Positions 12,838 to 31,800 of a stretch of 64,000 bases of DNA are shown in pieces. Numbering within the stretch: position 1 is the stretch's first letter; the number at the start of each line of letters is the position of its first letter. The notes under the pieces were generated by a model. The model did no database searches. It was not told where the DNA came from and was given only the letters and a program-made list of their open reading frames with translations. Both the position numbers and the translations under genes were made by a program. Source of the stretch: Hirudo medicinalis (taxonomy: Eukaryota > Annelida > Clitellata > Hirudinida > Hirudinidae); contig MPNW01000151.1 in the NCBI GenBank assembly GCA_011800805.1, forward strand, positions 62,001 through 126,000, read 5' to 3'.

Positions 12838-13520
12838 CCTAAGGGTGGGCAAAGTTTTTGGTCCGAGGGCCAGATCAGTACTACTGGGACCTGATAAAAT
12901 TGTACATAACACATGATTATGACGGGCAAGAAAAAACAGTTACAAAAAAAACCAGTTTTTTTATTAACATTTTTATTGTCATTTTTATTTATGAATTTGA
13001 CATGATGGGCGTCAATTGCAGACCAGTACATTTTTGAATGCGGTAGTGAAATTATAACAGAAAATGAAGATGTTTTCTTTTATTTTATTGGCAATTAACT
13101 TTATTAAGCCAACATTTTTCCATGTAATTGAGCGAGCTCGTCGATCAGTTGTTATGCTTGCCACTATGTTTCACTTTAACCCAGTTGTTTTCAATAAAAT
13201 CCTTCACTTTTTCTTGGCCAGTGGAGTCTTTGGGTGGTTCTAAATTCCTCATATACTGTGAAATTGATGTCTATCCTTATTCAAAAATTTTACTTGAACA
13301 GTATCCTGCATGCCAGTTCTGTCTTCCATGGTTAAAGAGAAGAACATAAATTCCTTGCATGCCCTTTGCAGTAGTTCTAGTTAAGGTCTCACTGATTACA
13401 TCAATCCGTCACACAACTTGCTCCAGTTGCTGCAGATTGAACGGAAGATTATTTTGCCTTTTTGTGTCGTTCTTCTTGTGAGATGCTGTTTCCAAAATCA
13501 GAATACTGTGTTTTCTTGAT
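12838..13520 (-). mobile_element. hAT-superfamily transposon remnant
   Basis: The left edge GGGTGGGCAAAGTTTTTGGT, followed by CCGAGGGCCAGATC, matches the GGGTGGGCAAAC..GGCCCGNGGGCCA termini typical of Charlie/Zaphod-type hAT elements. On the minus strand at about 13440-13330 one frame reads VVRRIDVISETLTRTTAKGM. This looks like a hAT-derived (GTF2IRD2/ZBED-like) protein segment, but stops break it. The right boundary is uncertain. Confidence 0.5.
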
Positions 13521-13539
13521 ACTCCGCCTTAGAGCTCAG

Positions 13540-13910
13540 CTCAGGAATCCTCAGAGAAGTTTCCCCGCCTTCAAATGTTTGGGCCCTGTGATTCTCCTGA
13601 ATCCTGAGTTTTCGGGGGGGGGGCGCATCCGGTGATCAGCCGGATGTCCCTGTCGGTATTTACCTTCCGGACCCAACTTTATCTTTGGCTATGACAGGCT
13701 CTCGTTGGCCTTCTTATGCCGATCGTTATTGCCTGGACTGGAGCGACTCTGAAAGCTCTCATTGGCCTCTTCATGTCGCTTACTGAACTGCTGGGAAGCC
13801 CACAAACTTCGACGATGCTAGGCTCTTTAGCCTTCTTGTGTCGATCGCGTCCGCCTCAGTTGCCTACAAGCGGCCAAGAAACCTCTTGTGGCTTATTCAT
13901 GTATTATAAT
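13540..13910 (-). repeat. 3' end of an RLE-type LINE, copy 1
   Basis: About 370 bp similar to 49745-50110 in the same orientation and to 38770-39005 in the opposite one. Shared blocks include GGATGCGGCC/GCGCATCCGGTGATCA, GGACCCAACTTTAT, CTTGTGTCGATCGCGTCCGC and CTCAGTTGCCTACA. The copy at 49.7 kb is attached to a LINE C-terminal domain, so this fragment is read as the minus-strand 3' end of the same family. Confidence 0.7.
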
Positions 13911-15720
13911 AAAAAAAAAATTAAATTAAAAAAAATAAATTTTCTGTGTAACGGCTGTAGGGAGATAGACATTTACAGGACACGGGCCTTTATTCGTTTG
14001 AATCATAGTCGATAATGATTTTCGAGCCCGCGATATGTATTATGATGCCTTTTCAAATTTTACTCTTTAAAAGCTGCCACAGTTTCCTGACATATCAAGC
14101 AAAATGACAGAGTTTTGTAAATAAAAACGTGAGCAGTGTAAATCGTGATCTAATTTCGCCCACTTTTTCGAAATGTAAAGTAATACCAAGCCAGAAAAGA
14201 GGCGAAAAATTCAAATTCATAGCAGTTACATTTTATTTTAACGATTAAAAATCAAGTGTTGTTGCATGTTATCATTCCTTTAAGATGCTCTTAAAGACTA
14301 AAATAACTTAAAAAAAAAAAACCAGGGTGGATATATATCACTTTTTTTTAATCGGATTATTTTGATTTGAATTGGATTATGGTTTATATTGGAATTTCAA
14401 TTCACATATTCAGGATAGCCAGGTCGTTAAACCTGAATCGTGCGAATAAATTCTTTATGTTCAACGATCCAGGACGAATTTTTTAAACAACTTAGCAATT
14501 TGCTCATCAATCAATTTTTCCGGTTATGTTGCTTTTGTCGCAGAATTATCCAGATGCAAATTTTGACATACTCACTAAGACTATGTCCACCATCTCTTTT
14601 GAAAGCATTGGAAGGATGAATGGATTTATTATCTAAATCATTAATAGTCTTCTGGTCTGTTACAGTTTCATTTCCAAATGACTGCAACGACTCTGGGCCT
14701 GAGGTGCCTTTATCAGATTTACCAACACACTCATCCCTATTTTCTTTATTGATTTAAATTATGCCCTCCCTGCAAAAACACATGCTTAGGAACAATGTAT
14801 TTGTAGTGTTATCTAGGGCAAGCTCTGTTTCACTGCAAGTGATTTATGCACCACAATCACATTTGTCAACTTAACAATTATGTAACCTTTATGCTTTTAT
14901 TCATATTTTGTAGCTCAATTTTACACTCAAAACATCAATATCAAATCTTCCATTTTGATGTTTACTTGTTAAATTCTAACAGCACTTTTATTCCATTATT
15001 TTGATAAAAGGGCCAGTCTGATAACAGAAGTATGAGCTTCCTTAAACCTGAACCCCAAGTTGTTATTTTGTTCTCCATTCTGTGCTCAATGTGTTGTTAT
15101 TTTCAGTTATGAGACAACAAAATTCCTCAAAAATCAAATCTCAAAGTATTATTATATCATCAAGGTTTATTATATGGCTCTCATAACTGCAATTGCCTCA
15201 AGAAATTCTACCCAACTCAGACATTACCAGAAAGTCCCAACAAATGACCTTAACAACAGCAGAAATATATAAATTAATTTCTGATAGGGTCAACAACATA
15301 AATTTATTTTCTCTTTTTTCACGAAAATAATTTTTTAATGGGAGACAATAAATTCTACATACGTCAAAAAGGAATGCTTTACTCTATTTGTATAATTTCA
15401 ATTATCCAGACAGTCTTTTGTAACATACAACATTAACAAGAATCTTGTCCACTGTCAACATTAAATCAGCTTTATACGAAAATTCCTAAAGCAAGTTTTT
15501 TTAGTTTTACCAATTTTGTAAGTCACTTAATATTCACTTTTTAAATAATCTGTCACAGTATCGCTAAAAGAATGATATTTAATTTGTCAAGATTTAAAAA
15601 AAATAGAACATAATTAGGCAAAGATCACAAATCAGACATAAAACGAACCGCCAATGCAAACCAAAGGCACCGAATTAAAAAAAAATGATTAGGAATTCAT
15701 ATCATGGACTGGTTCTCGAA
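13911..15720. other. AT-rich intergenic DNA
   Basis: Begins with an A-rich tract after the LINE fragment. I see no exon-like coding signal, RNA gene or clear repeat. The 3' UTR of the minus-strand SMIM30 gene probably occupies the right end. Confidence 0.4.
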
Positions 15721-15894
15721 TCAATTCCTTGATCGTCGTGAATAGTATCCAAGAAAAGCGAGGATTCCAACAACTGCAATTGAAGCTCCAATAACAAAGG
15801 CCACCATGTCTCCTCCGTCAAATGCAGATACAACCGGTATTGATACTAGTATCAGCAGCAAAAAGCTCAACCACGAACGAGGACCGAGGCTCAT
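15721..15894 (-). CDS. SMIM30: Small integral membrane protein 30 homolog, 57 aa
   Basis: The product from MSLGPRSW is 57 residues. An N-terminal hydrophobic segment (LSFLLLILVSIPVVSA) is followed by acidic FDGGD, a second hydrophobic stretch (VAFVIGASIAVVGILAFLGY) and a basic tail YSRRSRN. Human SMIM30 (59 aa) has the same layout, with PVVEAVEAGD and LGVYARKRN at matching places. In vertebrates this microprotein is an ER-membrane or membrane-associated factor; its molecular role here is inferred only from similarity. The frame stays open 23 codons upstream, but the internal ATG gives the family length, so I chose it. It diverges from the USP gene 1.36 kb away. Confidence 0.8.
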   Translation of the reverse strand: MSLGPRSWLSFLLLILVSIPVVSAFDGGDMVAFVIGASIAVVGILAFLGYYSRRSRN

Positions 15895-17253
15895 CTTCGG
15901 TAAAAACAACTTTAGGAACTTCGCATCGAAACAAAAACATTGGGAAAATGTATGACGGAGCACATGGGCGAGATGTAGAGAATATTTTTATTTTTGAATT
16001 TAATTTATTTTTTGTACAAATGACATTAACTTTACAAAATTTATTAGCGCAAATTTTCTCATTATTACCGTGACAATTAAGATTTGATACCCTTTAACAT
16101 TCTTACTCTTTTCTATTTTTAATAAAATGTTTAACCACCTTAAAAATCAACTTTTGACTTGATTCCTCAAGCTTTAATTTATTATTTTCACTCAAAAACA
16201 TGACAAAAAATAACCAAATCGCCTCTGGCCAAAGGAAGCTCTCAAGCTAGAAATCAATCACATATCATATATGATATCAAGGTTGGTCTACCCATCGTGG
16301 TTCATTTCACCTGTTTATTATGACAATTTTTTTTACAGAATCGTGCAGATGGTGCTATTAACATCGCCGACTTTTCATTAAATCGAATTCGACTAGAAAG
16401 CTAAATACTAAACTATTGAAAAAACAATTTTATGTAAGTATCTATATATTGATCTTAATGGACTAGTAAAACTTGTACACTCCAAAGCAACCAAAAAACT
16501 TGGTCTTGTAAATGTGTACAATGAAGAAAAAGTTTAATGTAGTCTTGGAAAAGCCAAAAAAGGTCATCAGGTGAAGTCAGGCCAAGTCTGTAGCTAATTG
16601 GGGAGATGCGCCCCAGGCTCTTAGTTAATATCCCTTCCACTCAGCGAAAAATTGCTGTATACATTCCCGATTATCATCATTAACTTCTTATGAATTTGTC
16701 TTCTGAATAATTTAAAAATCTTTGCTATCTTTTGCTATATTGAATCGTATCGACTCAGATTTATAAAATGAGTTTTATAGGCAAATAAATTTCTAAGATT
16801 ACAAACAATAATAACCTCACTGCTTGGCATATGTCTTTAAATGATTCATTTCATTATTTAATGCATGGGTACACTATGCAATTAACTAATATTATTTGAT
16901 AAAATCACTCCTTCCATACATATATGTGCACATGTTATGTTATTTTTAGCCAGGTTATGCGATAGTATAAGTTATTTGAAATAAGTGAAAATGCTTCATT
17001 CAAACTATAGTTATGATAACCTGTTGTATCTGCTATCTTCAAAGTTGCTAATGACAATATCTCTAGAGCTAATTGTATCAAGAGCAAAACTTCTAGTAGA
17101 TTTAGTCACTTTTTGGGCTCCTTAGAAATTTTGTGGACTATGAACTCCCTGCACGTGATAAATAGGTGGTCCACGTTCGCAGCTTGCTCACTTTGCCTAT
17201 ATTAGTTTGCTTCGGTTTATTAGCGCTCTGGCTTTTTAGAATTTTATGAAAAA
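15895..17253. other. Divergent intergenic region between SMIM30 and USP
   Basis: AT-rich DNA that must hold both 5' flanks. No conserved open frame. A short palindrome CATATATGATATC lies near 16268. Nothing else is recognised. Confidence 0.4.
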
Positions 17254-18951
17254 ATGGCGGAGAACGCTGAACACATAAAATGTTCTGAAAGAGTTGTCTT
17301 GATTGCTATCGATGGCAGTGATAATAGTCAGAGCGCGTTCAAATGTAAGTTTCGTTTATGGTTTTTAGGTGATTGTCATGTGATTATTAATTTGAAATGA
17401 CACTTTATCATGTTGTGAACCGAAATATTGATTTAGTAGGTTCATATATATATATACATATATATATATATATTTAATCATATTTAATCATATTTTATCA
17501 TATTTAACATGAAAGAAACAATATATATATATCTGCATGGATGTTTTCAAAATTTTGTGCATCCATAAATGTCTTACAAACTGGTGATTCTTTTTGTTTT
17601 TCTGATTTCAATGCAAAATCATAGTTCAAACTTTTGGTGTTTAAAGGTCACTCGCATCAGTAATTTATTCATGTTTTTTAGCATTTCAGCATAGTAATGA
17701 AACACATATTCCATTTTAGTGTACCTAATTCATCAAATAGCATTTAAATCATTATCTAAATTTTATTTATTTAGTGTTGGGATCAATATTTTGTTGGCAT
17801 TTAAGATTATAATATTATGGCATTACATACAATTTCTATGATAACTTTGAATTATTGTTGCTATTATGATTAAGAAATACTTGGTTTGTATTTTTAGTTT
17901 ATGTGGACAATCTTCATCAGACAGGAAATAGGCTTTTCCTCATCCATGCAGCAGAACCCCCCATGATGACAAACAGCCGTGAGTGCCAACTGATTACTTT
18001 CAAACTCCAAATCATTTGCAATCTGAATTCTTCTATCTACTGATTGGTTATGATGGTTTTTCAATTCATTAAATTTGTGCAAAATATTTTGAGAATGTTG
18101 TAAATCTTGCTTAAACTCTCTGTAATATGATTTTCATTTTATTTTCTTCTCTACTGGTAGTAAGACCTAATCAAATTAACCTATCAATTAAATTTTGCAA
18201 TAATGTAAAGGACAGTCGTGATGTTATGTCTAGAATCTCTAATTGCTGATGCAATTACTGACCACCTTTTATAATTTCTCAAAATGTTTAGTTTAATCAA
18301 AAGACCTTTGCCAAACAACTTTCTGATTCATTAATTCATTATTTTTTTCCTAATTGAAATGCCTCATATAATAATATGATACTGATATGGACCAAATCTT
18401 AAAGGATCATAAGTTTACCACAAATGTAATTGCATCATGATAAGGCAGGAAAGATTTATCAAAGTTTCTTGGTTTAGTTTTTGAGTGAAGTTATTTTTCT
18501 GATCTTATATTTTTTTTATATGTCTGTCCTACGAGTTATCATATCTCATGTTGTTGGTAATGATAATTCTAGAGGCCATGATGCTCAGCCAAAGTGTATG
18601 GGACCAAATGCTTGAGAGCGAAAAGCAAAAAGTCCGTGAGCTAGAGAACAAATATGCAGAACTCATGAAGGCCGCAAATGTAAGATTATTTTCGTAATTT
18701 GGAGTTCTTTTTTTATAAAGTGCCACCAACTCATTGTTTTATTTGCTTTGTTGTAGATTCCTGGCAAAATCAAAGCTGTCTTTAGTAGCAAACCTGGAGA
18801 GACAATTGTTGAAACAGCACAAGAGGAAAAAGCTGCCATGATTGTGGTTGGAACTAGGGGACTGGGCACTATCCGTCGCACCATCATGGGTAGTGTCAGT
18901 GACTATGTTGTCCATCATGCCCATGTGCCAGTCATTGTGTGCCGCCACTAG
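17254..18951 (+). CDS. Universal stress protein (UspA fold), 157 aa
   Basis: Four exons join in phase: 17254-17344, 17898-17978, 18573-18679 and 18757-18951. The protein opens with [16 protein letters not shown], where the Asp of the first strand contacts nucleotide in ATP-binding USPs. It continues with [20 protein letters not shown] and a helix rich in Glu and Lys. It ends IVVGTRG, nine residues, then [20 protein letters not shown]. The G-2x-G-9x-G(S/T) ATP-binding motif is complete near residues 125-140, so it should be an ATP-binding type. These cytosolic proteins are linked to stress responses and form dimers. Cnidarians, placozoans, molluscs and flatworms keep them; vertebrates do not. 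An upstream ATG at 17246 leads to a stop within ten codons. Intron 1 contains an AT microsatellite. Confidence 0.95.
17443..17535. repeat. AT dinucleotide-rich microsatellite with TTTAATCATA repeats
   Basis: Two TATATA runs flank three to four copies of a CATATTTAAT-like unit, inside intron 1 of the USP gene. Confidence 0.8.
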
Positions 18952-19323
18952 AGAATGATCCCGATGTCAGAACAAACGACTTGATGTTTTTAATTTTTAA
19001 TTTTCAAAGGCAATTATTTTGGCAGAATATTTTTAATGTCGGTGTTGGGTTATTAATTACACATAGTCATCAAATTTTGCCATTCATAAGATTATCAAAG
19101 TTTATTAATTTGGCATAATAATTCCTTTATCATTCATGCGAATTAAAGAAAACATTATGGAGTGATTGTGTGCCCTTCAATGCAAGCATGGTTTATTGAG
19201 ATACCTTACCTAATGCAATGAATTTGGTTCACAAGATATGTAATGATGAAGTGACAATTAACAAAGTTTTGGCTTAAAATTTTATTGGCATAAGTATTTT
19301 GTAATATTTTTTCTAATTTACAT
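18952..19323. other. Convergent 3' flank of USP and CCDC103
   Basis: AT-rich non-coding DNA that should contain both 3' UTRs; no other feature is visible. Confidence 0.5.
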
Positions 19324-20744
19324 CTAATTAAATATCTCCATTAATGGCATTATATCCTCATAGCACGATTTTGCTTTAAGCTTTAACATCAACGATTTTA
19401 TAGCTGATTTTTCTACATTAGTCAGAAGTTCTTTTGATAGTTTGAATCGATTCAGCAAATGAATAATGCCAAGAAGTTTGAGAATTTTCTGAGCATCCTC
19501 CTCCCTGTAGTTGCTGTCTAGCAGTGTCATCATGTCTCCTAGCACTTCAGGGCTTATTTCTGTTACAAAAACTTTCTTGAGGAGTGCTGGTTCACAGTTG
19601 GTGAGGAAGCCATACTGAAGAGATGTTTCACACTTCAACTTCCTCCATGTCGTAAAAAAATCAACAGGATTGTTGGGTGCTTCCCTCGTAATCTGCATGA
19701 TAATGTATCACAGGTAAACTTCGAAATGACTGTTTTGTCACTGATTAACATTCGTTCGGGGGAAACAAATGAATTGACAAATGAAGAGATAGGGAAAGCA
19801 CGAAAGAAATGGTGATAGACCATTTTGTGAAATCTGGATTCAATACCCTATGTTTCCAACTAATTGACTTGATTATTTATAGCAAATTTTAGTTTTTAAC
19901 AAGGTTCTTTAATTTGGCAGCAATGTCTCTTTGATGAACATAGATTCATAAACATAGCTATTAACTAAAACTAAAAATAAGATCTTCCGTAATTATTGCC
20001 ACAAGTTTTGCAGTAACTTTTAACTTAACTTTTCACCTTGATTTTGTCTGAGTGCTCAGATAATGGCTAATAAAGCGCAATAGATAACAGAGTGGCTCAC
20101 GGGATTCCTGTATCACTCAATAATATGCTACACACATAATTAATTTGTGTCAAGTGCATTGTATTGCACAGTTCATGGATTCGTTGTTCCCTTTGCATGC
20201 TCACAAATCTCATATCAGATATTTTGCTAACTTGTTTTGCATTGGCTACTCACCTGCATTGAACCATGAAAATGTGCATCTTCTTTGTAATAGCTGGAAT
20301 CACTAGATGGATTGGCAAGAACATTCCAGTTGTTTTTTAGCTTTCCATTGCTCTTATCTTCTTTGTCAAGAGGCTTCAGGTGAGAAGTTAAAACAATGTC
20401 ACTGCAAATTGCAAATGTTACATCATAAAAGTCTAAACTACAGAAAATATGTGACATTATTTTTGGGTTTCAAAAAATATATATCTATAGTTCTTATTTA
20501 TATGGACCTTCTTATACTTCCAACCAATAAACCGGGTTAAACCAAGCTGCTGAAATATTTTCCCAAAATTATTATTCGGCCATTTCATGTGACGAGATAG
20601 TCATCCATACCGAAATTCGTCGTATGTAGCCACTTTTTGTTCTACAGCCCGAAACTTAGCATTATTTTCTCTCCGATATTTTTCTTCAGACTCCTTAGCA
20701 GCACACAACTCCCTGCCAATTTTATCAAAATTCACAGTAAACAT
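19324..20744 (-). CDS. CCDC103: CCDC103, dynein arm assembly/attachment factor, 216 aa
   Basis: Three exons: 20611-20744, 20254-20401 and 19324-19692. The N-terminus MFTVNFDKIGRELCAAKESE, then ENNAKFRAVEQ..TYDEFR and DIVLTSHLKPLDKEDK, matches the CCDC103 N-terminal domain (in human LERELEAAL..., KFRAVEQ, YEEFR.IVLASHLKPL). The last exon is an RPAP3_C-like helical domain (WRKLKCETSLQYGFLTNCEP...LLKKVF). CCDC103 (DNAAF19) binds microtubules and is needed for stable outer dynein arms on cilia; human mutations cause primary ciliary dyskinesia. So this animal builds motile cilia. An overlapping upstream ATG (MAKEVTS) is out of frame and soon stops. Human CCDC103 is 242 aa, a similar length. It is convergent with USP, with 372 bp between the stops. 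Confidence 0.93.
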
Positions 20745-20899
20745 CTCCCTTCAACAGAAGTCACTTCTTTAGCCATGGCAACCAGACTCAGATTCTAAAA
20801 CAATAATATTATTCTTTAAATATTTGTAATTTAATATTTTAAAAGATAAAAATAATTAAATGATTTAGTCATACAAGTCAGTATTATTTATTAATTCAA

Positions 20900-21222
20900 A
20901 ACCATTATTCCATGAATCTAAAATCTTACAATGAGATTGCATGGATTCACTTGTTAATTAATAATGATAATGTTAATGAATCGAATTTGATTATAGTGAC
21001 TTATGTTCAATGGGACTTCAAATCTACTTCAAGACTGAAGATAGCTTTCCTTGAAGAGAAAGATTTTTACGGCAAGCTGAAACCTGGATCAGTGTTCGTT
21101 AATGGAAGGGGAAATCTAGAATCTTTTCCGGATTTACGGGCCAACAATGTCGATGGACATGCCATCCAACGTAGCACGCGAGCTGATAATTTGGTGAGGG
21201 AGCCTCTGGTTGCTCTGGTCTA
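20900..21222 (+). pseudogene. Possible 2-hydroxyacid dehydrogenase fragment
   Basis: The open frame includes EEKDFYGKLKPGSVFVN followed by GRGNLESF. This resembles the MKPGSVFIN..RG.L block near the NAD-binding site of D-isomer 2-hydroxyacid dehydrogenases. Nothing before or after extends the match, so at best it is a captured or dead fragment. Chance similarity is possible. Confidence 0.3.
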
Positions 21223-21299
21223 AGGTTGCGGTTATTTTATAAAGTATTGAATATCGATATTTTCAAACATTTTTTACGAAGAAGCCCCTGGTTGCTGAT

Positions 21300-22200
21300 C
21301 TAAGCACAGATCAGGAATATGTGCGGTGCGGGTGAAAGGCAGGTATGACGGTGCTTGACCTAGGAGAGACTTGAAAATGAGTATAGAAATTTTGTCTATT
21401 ATTTGGCGAATGCTTAGCTAGTGAAGATAGTGAAGAGGAGTAACGTGGTCATAATTTGTTTTGTTGTGTATGCTTTTAGCAGCGTTGATGACACGCTTGT
21501 AGGATCGCACATCCATCATAATCACGTGCTGATCCTAACCCTATCAGCGATGACTTACCAGGCGCGCAGTTGCCCGAAGTTGCTCGAGACGGTAAACCAA
21601 CCAGAGTTGAATTGCCGCAGTCAATCTTTGATAGGACAAAAGATGTTGTGAGAAGCTTCCGCACATTTGTGAGAGCGGAGAGGCAATGCTGCGAATTTCC
21701 CTGAGAGATGCATAGCAGGAACGAGATGTTTTGTTGATGTTTTGTTGATGTGAGTGGTCATAGAACAATCCCAAGGTTGCGGACCTATTGTACTGGCTGG
21801 ATCAGGTTGGAGCAGATGACCGTTTTAGAAGAGAGTTCAGGTGCACGTCGACCGGAGGAGCTTTTGCTGGCGTTCAATGCAAGGGCACACAACCCATGAA
21901 GCCGAACGACGTTTCTAGTCGTCCTAACAAAATGTCATGATCGATAGTGTCAAAAGCTGCGGATAAGTCGAGAAGAACAAGCAGCGACATCTGACTGGCA
22001 CCAGCGGCGCGTAGAAGATCCGACGACACGTAGAACAGCAGTTTCGGTGGAATGATGATGTTGAACATCGGCACGTGTGGCTGTATTCGAACTGTGAGGC
22101 TCAGACTGAATAAATAACTGAAAAAGAACAGCGACGGTACCCGAGATAGCAGCGAGGACGGAAAGGTAGTGCCTCCGCTTTTATAAATGACTACATACAT
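21300..22200 (-). mobile_element. Degraded L2/CR1-type LINE (reverse transcriptase fragment)
   Basis: The minus strand encodes SLLVLLDLSAAFDTIDHDIL, a standard non-LTR reverse transcriptase motif, followed by LLGRLETSFG. After a gap it continues with VRNLG, a frame like ISRIRQ.LS, then VLSKIDCGNSTLVGLPS, the usual R.DYCNSLLYGLP block. Frameshifts and deletions interrupt the frame, including loss of the FADD catalytic region. The fragment lies between CCDC103 and PEX6. Confidence 0.85.
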
Positions 22201-22553
22201 CGATGAACGGATTCATGACCTGGCGAGTAAGGGCCGCTAGTAAATAAGCTCATCAATAAAATCAAATGTTTGAATAAATTTTGTTATTACTCAGTAATTT
22301 TTGTCAATATGTTCGTGAGATCAATAAAAGAATCAGAAGCATCACTGCTGCGTTAAATGAGGAGATTATAACTTCAAAATCAAAAATAATTTATAAATAG
22401 AACTTTTCTATTTTTTGTACCATAATTTGGTTACTATTCTATTAATATTTATTTCACACTTTTATATATTTAATATAAAATATTTTGCACTGTTTTGGTG
22501 TTGGTGTGCATGTAAACACCCTGCTAACTCGATCACTGGACAGTCTTACGCAA

Positions 22554-28724
<6,171 letters not shown>

Positions 28725-28806
28725 ACAATTTTATTGTCATTAAATTGAAATACTTACAATAATGTTTCTATTGAGATTTAAAATGCAATTTAAGCATCAG
28801 TGTAGA

Positions 28807-31800
28807 TTATATGTCCATAGATGCAGCGTACTTTTTAGCCTTCAGGCGCAAATCAGCTATGCTGGATGTCTTATCTGTTGTTTGATCCAGTTTTTGTGTT
28901 GGGGATTGAAGCCCAGTAGCATCTTGAGGTCTTGGAATTGCTGCAAAAGGAGGGCGAGAACTGAGTGACTGCATTTGGTGGTGATGAACTGCATTTAGAG
29001 CAGCTAGGCTAAACCTGAACACGTTAGAAGTTGGTTGGTAGAAAAAAAATGACGTCGGTAGAAAACTGGCGCTGGGGTGCAGCCCAGCTGCTGCTGCCAT
29101 GGCTGCCATGACCACTGATGAGGGAGTGAAACGTGGCATTGGATAAGATGGCGTAGTGGTAGTTGGAGTAGGGAGATGGGGGAAGGATGTCTGTGACGAT
29201 GCGAGACAATCCAGTGTGCTCCTGGTGCTGGTTAAGTTGACATAAGGGGCCAGTCTGCAGGTGTTGGCGATTGGCGAAAAAGTTGACGGGGTCTGCTCAA
29301 TCAGGGAATATCCTGCAATATTCCCTCGATATGATAAGATATTCTGCTTCTTGGTGAATTTGATTGATGAAAACTTTAACATTTTTCTAAAATTCCACTT
29401 GGGTTGGTTAAGTAGTTACTTGCTCACACAAATCCTGCTCTTTGTTGATTTTAATTCATTCTGCAAAAACCGCGTCAACGATCGCTCCAACTGTAGTTTC
29501 TTACTTGTCTGAGAGCTTGAACGGCATTTCTGCTCTCCAGTTTCCATCAATAAACTCACCCAAATAATCTTTGCAATCAAACGTCTTTGGCTTGTAATTT
29601 CTAATAAACTGCTTTCTCAAAAATACATCAAAGAAAGCAGTCTCTTCTAAATGGCGAACTTATTTTAGCAAAACATGTTTAAATTAAAATATTGAGCCGT
29701 TATACTGTAATTTCTAATAAGAAGATTCCATTTGACAATGCAATTGGATTTCTCAGCAAATTTTTGTGGCCTTACGAAAGTGTGTTGATATCAACCTCAG
29801 ATTATCGTGTAACTTATTTTGATTGGAGCAAATTTCAAGGCATAATTCACGGCGTTTTTAAAAACTTTGGCTATCTTGCTCGCAAGATCATGGTGGCAAT
29901 TGATAATAAGTTATTTTAACAACAAAAATTGTTCCTAAAAGGACCAACTTCACATTAAAATGGTTCAACAACTTCTATGTTAAAGTATTTAATAATAAAT
30001 CGAGTTATATCGATCGTATGGAATTACACGTTGTTCGTAATACCATCTTAATGTTATAATTTATTTACATTTTTAGGGAAATATTTATTTATACTTACGT
30101 GCTTCACCAGTTTAAGACAACTCTAATCAATAATCTAATATTCTCTTCAAGTATATTTTTAAAGTAAATTCGTTTAATTGAAGAGAAAGATATGATAGTC
30201 TTGATGCAGCTTATCCATTTTTATATCTGCCATCGACATTTTTGCGCAAGAATTATTAATGAATTATTGCCAATGTACGCAGGGCTTTTACGCGCGACTT
30301 TGATGTATTGATCAGCAGTCGATGTCACCCGATGTCAGAACCAATCAGACCTCAGAGGACTGAAAATTTCTCATGGGACCCCCGTAATAACACCTAATCT
30401 TAAAGGCTGCATCTCTTCCAGAGATTCAATTCTTTCAACAGCAACTTGACTACAATTTCGATCTATTTTCAAAGTTGCTTTGTTACTCCAATAAAAAAAA
30501 AAGAGGAATCTAAGACCTCAAAATTTTAGAAATTTTACGCCATCTTTTTTTAAACGACAAAAAAAAACATCAAAAACCTTTCTGCAGCTGGCTCTCTTGT
30601 TTACGGCATTTGGCTCGCCTATTCTGGAACCAGACCTAAGCGAAAAGATTTGAGTTTGAAATCAATGGGAGTGATTAATCCTAATAAATGTGCTCTTTCT
30701 CCCCGCACCATGATAGACTTGAATATAACTTGATTACATAGACGGAACGCCATGTTTAAAGCGAATTAGGAATTCCATCTAATCGCATATTGTTTGCTAA
30801 ATTTTTCATGTTGTCGTTATTAACGCTGCCAATGAGAATAACTTTCAATTATGTAATAACACTTTTAGCACTCAAGAAGAGTAATTGTGCTCCAATTTGT
30901 ACATTGTCTCAACACCGCCGACCCGCGAAAAGCGTTTATTGCTCGTTATAAATGAGGAGGATGCATCACTAGCATGCTCCTATCAAATTGTTTCCAAATT
31001 AACGCAATTTGTCAGGAACAGGCAGTTTTTTTATTTGAAACAAGGTAGCACTCGGTTAACCACTAATAATTCACATCTGTTTAGTTGCCATGGATACAAC
31101 GCTGGAAAGCAGTCAACAAATTGGAGAAAATCAAATTTGCAAGGAAACGACTCGTATAAACGAATTAGAGCAATTCGCTTTGAGCCATCCTTCGACTTTA
31201 ACGAAGTGCCTCAGACCGAGACTAAATCAACACATCAATCAGGATCTCGAGGTTTCTAACAAGCACCGATTGCCGTGCAGTTTACGCTGGAGAGGTGGAA
31301 AGATGATCCAGTGGTGTGTCGTTAATCTCTATTTACTTCTGCTCGTCTCTAATAAACGACGCACCCCCAAAGCGACTTCCATTTATCCAGCACTTCCTTT
31401 TCCGTATCTACGTGACGTCACGTGATTGAAAATATCTCATCCATCGGATCCTTCCTGTCTGCTTGCGAGGTTCTTGAGATTAGATCAATTAGTGATTCTT
31501 TTGTGCCTGCACACTTCCCCACGAGTGTGATGCATGACGCTACCAACGTTTCCTTTTTTGGGCATCGCATTTGATTCAATTGAAACAATAGTTTCCCTTT
31601 TAATGTATATTTAGAAGATGCACAACAAGACATTATGCAACAAATTGTGATTAACTAGAATTAATAGACGATAGTTCTATAGCTTTTAACTCCTTTGGTT
31701 AAACTGGTGTTTCAATTAAGCAAAAATACTAAAATAGTTCCAAATTTACGTAACGTTCAGAAACATTGAGGGAAAAAAGCGTATTCGAAATCTATGGGAG

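Noticed and set aside
31090..31425. Open frames of 111-124 codons inside a SHOX intron
   Set aside because: They overlap in several frames, carry no domain signal and are spanned by a well-supported intron between homeodomain exons.
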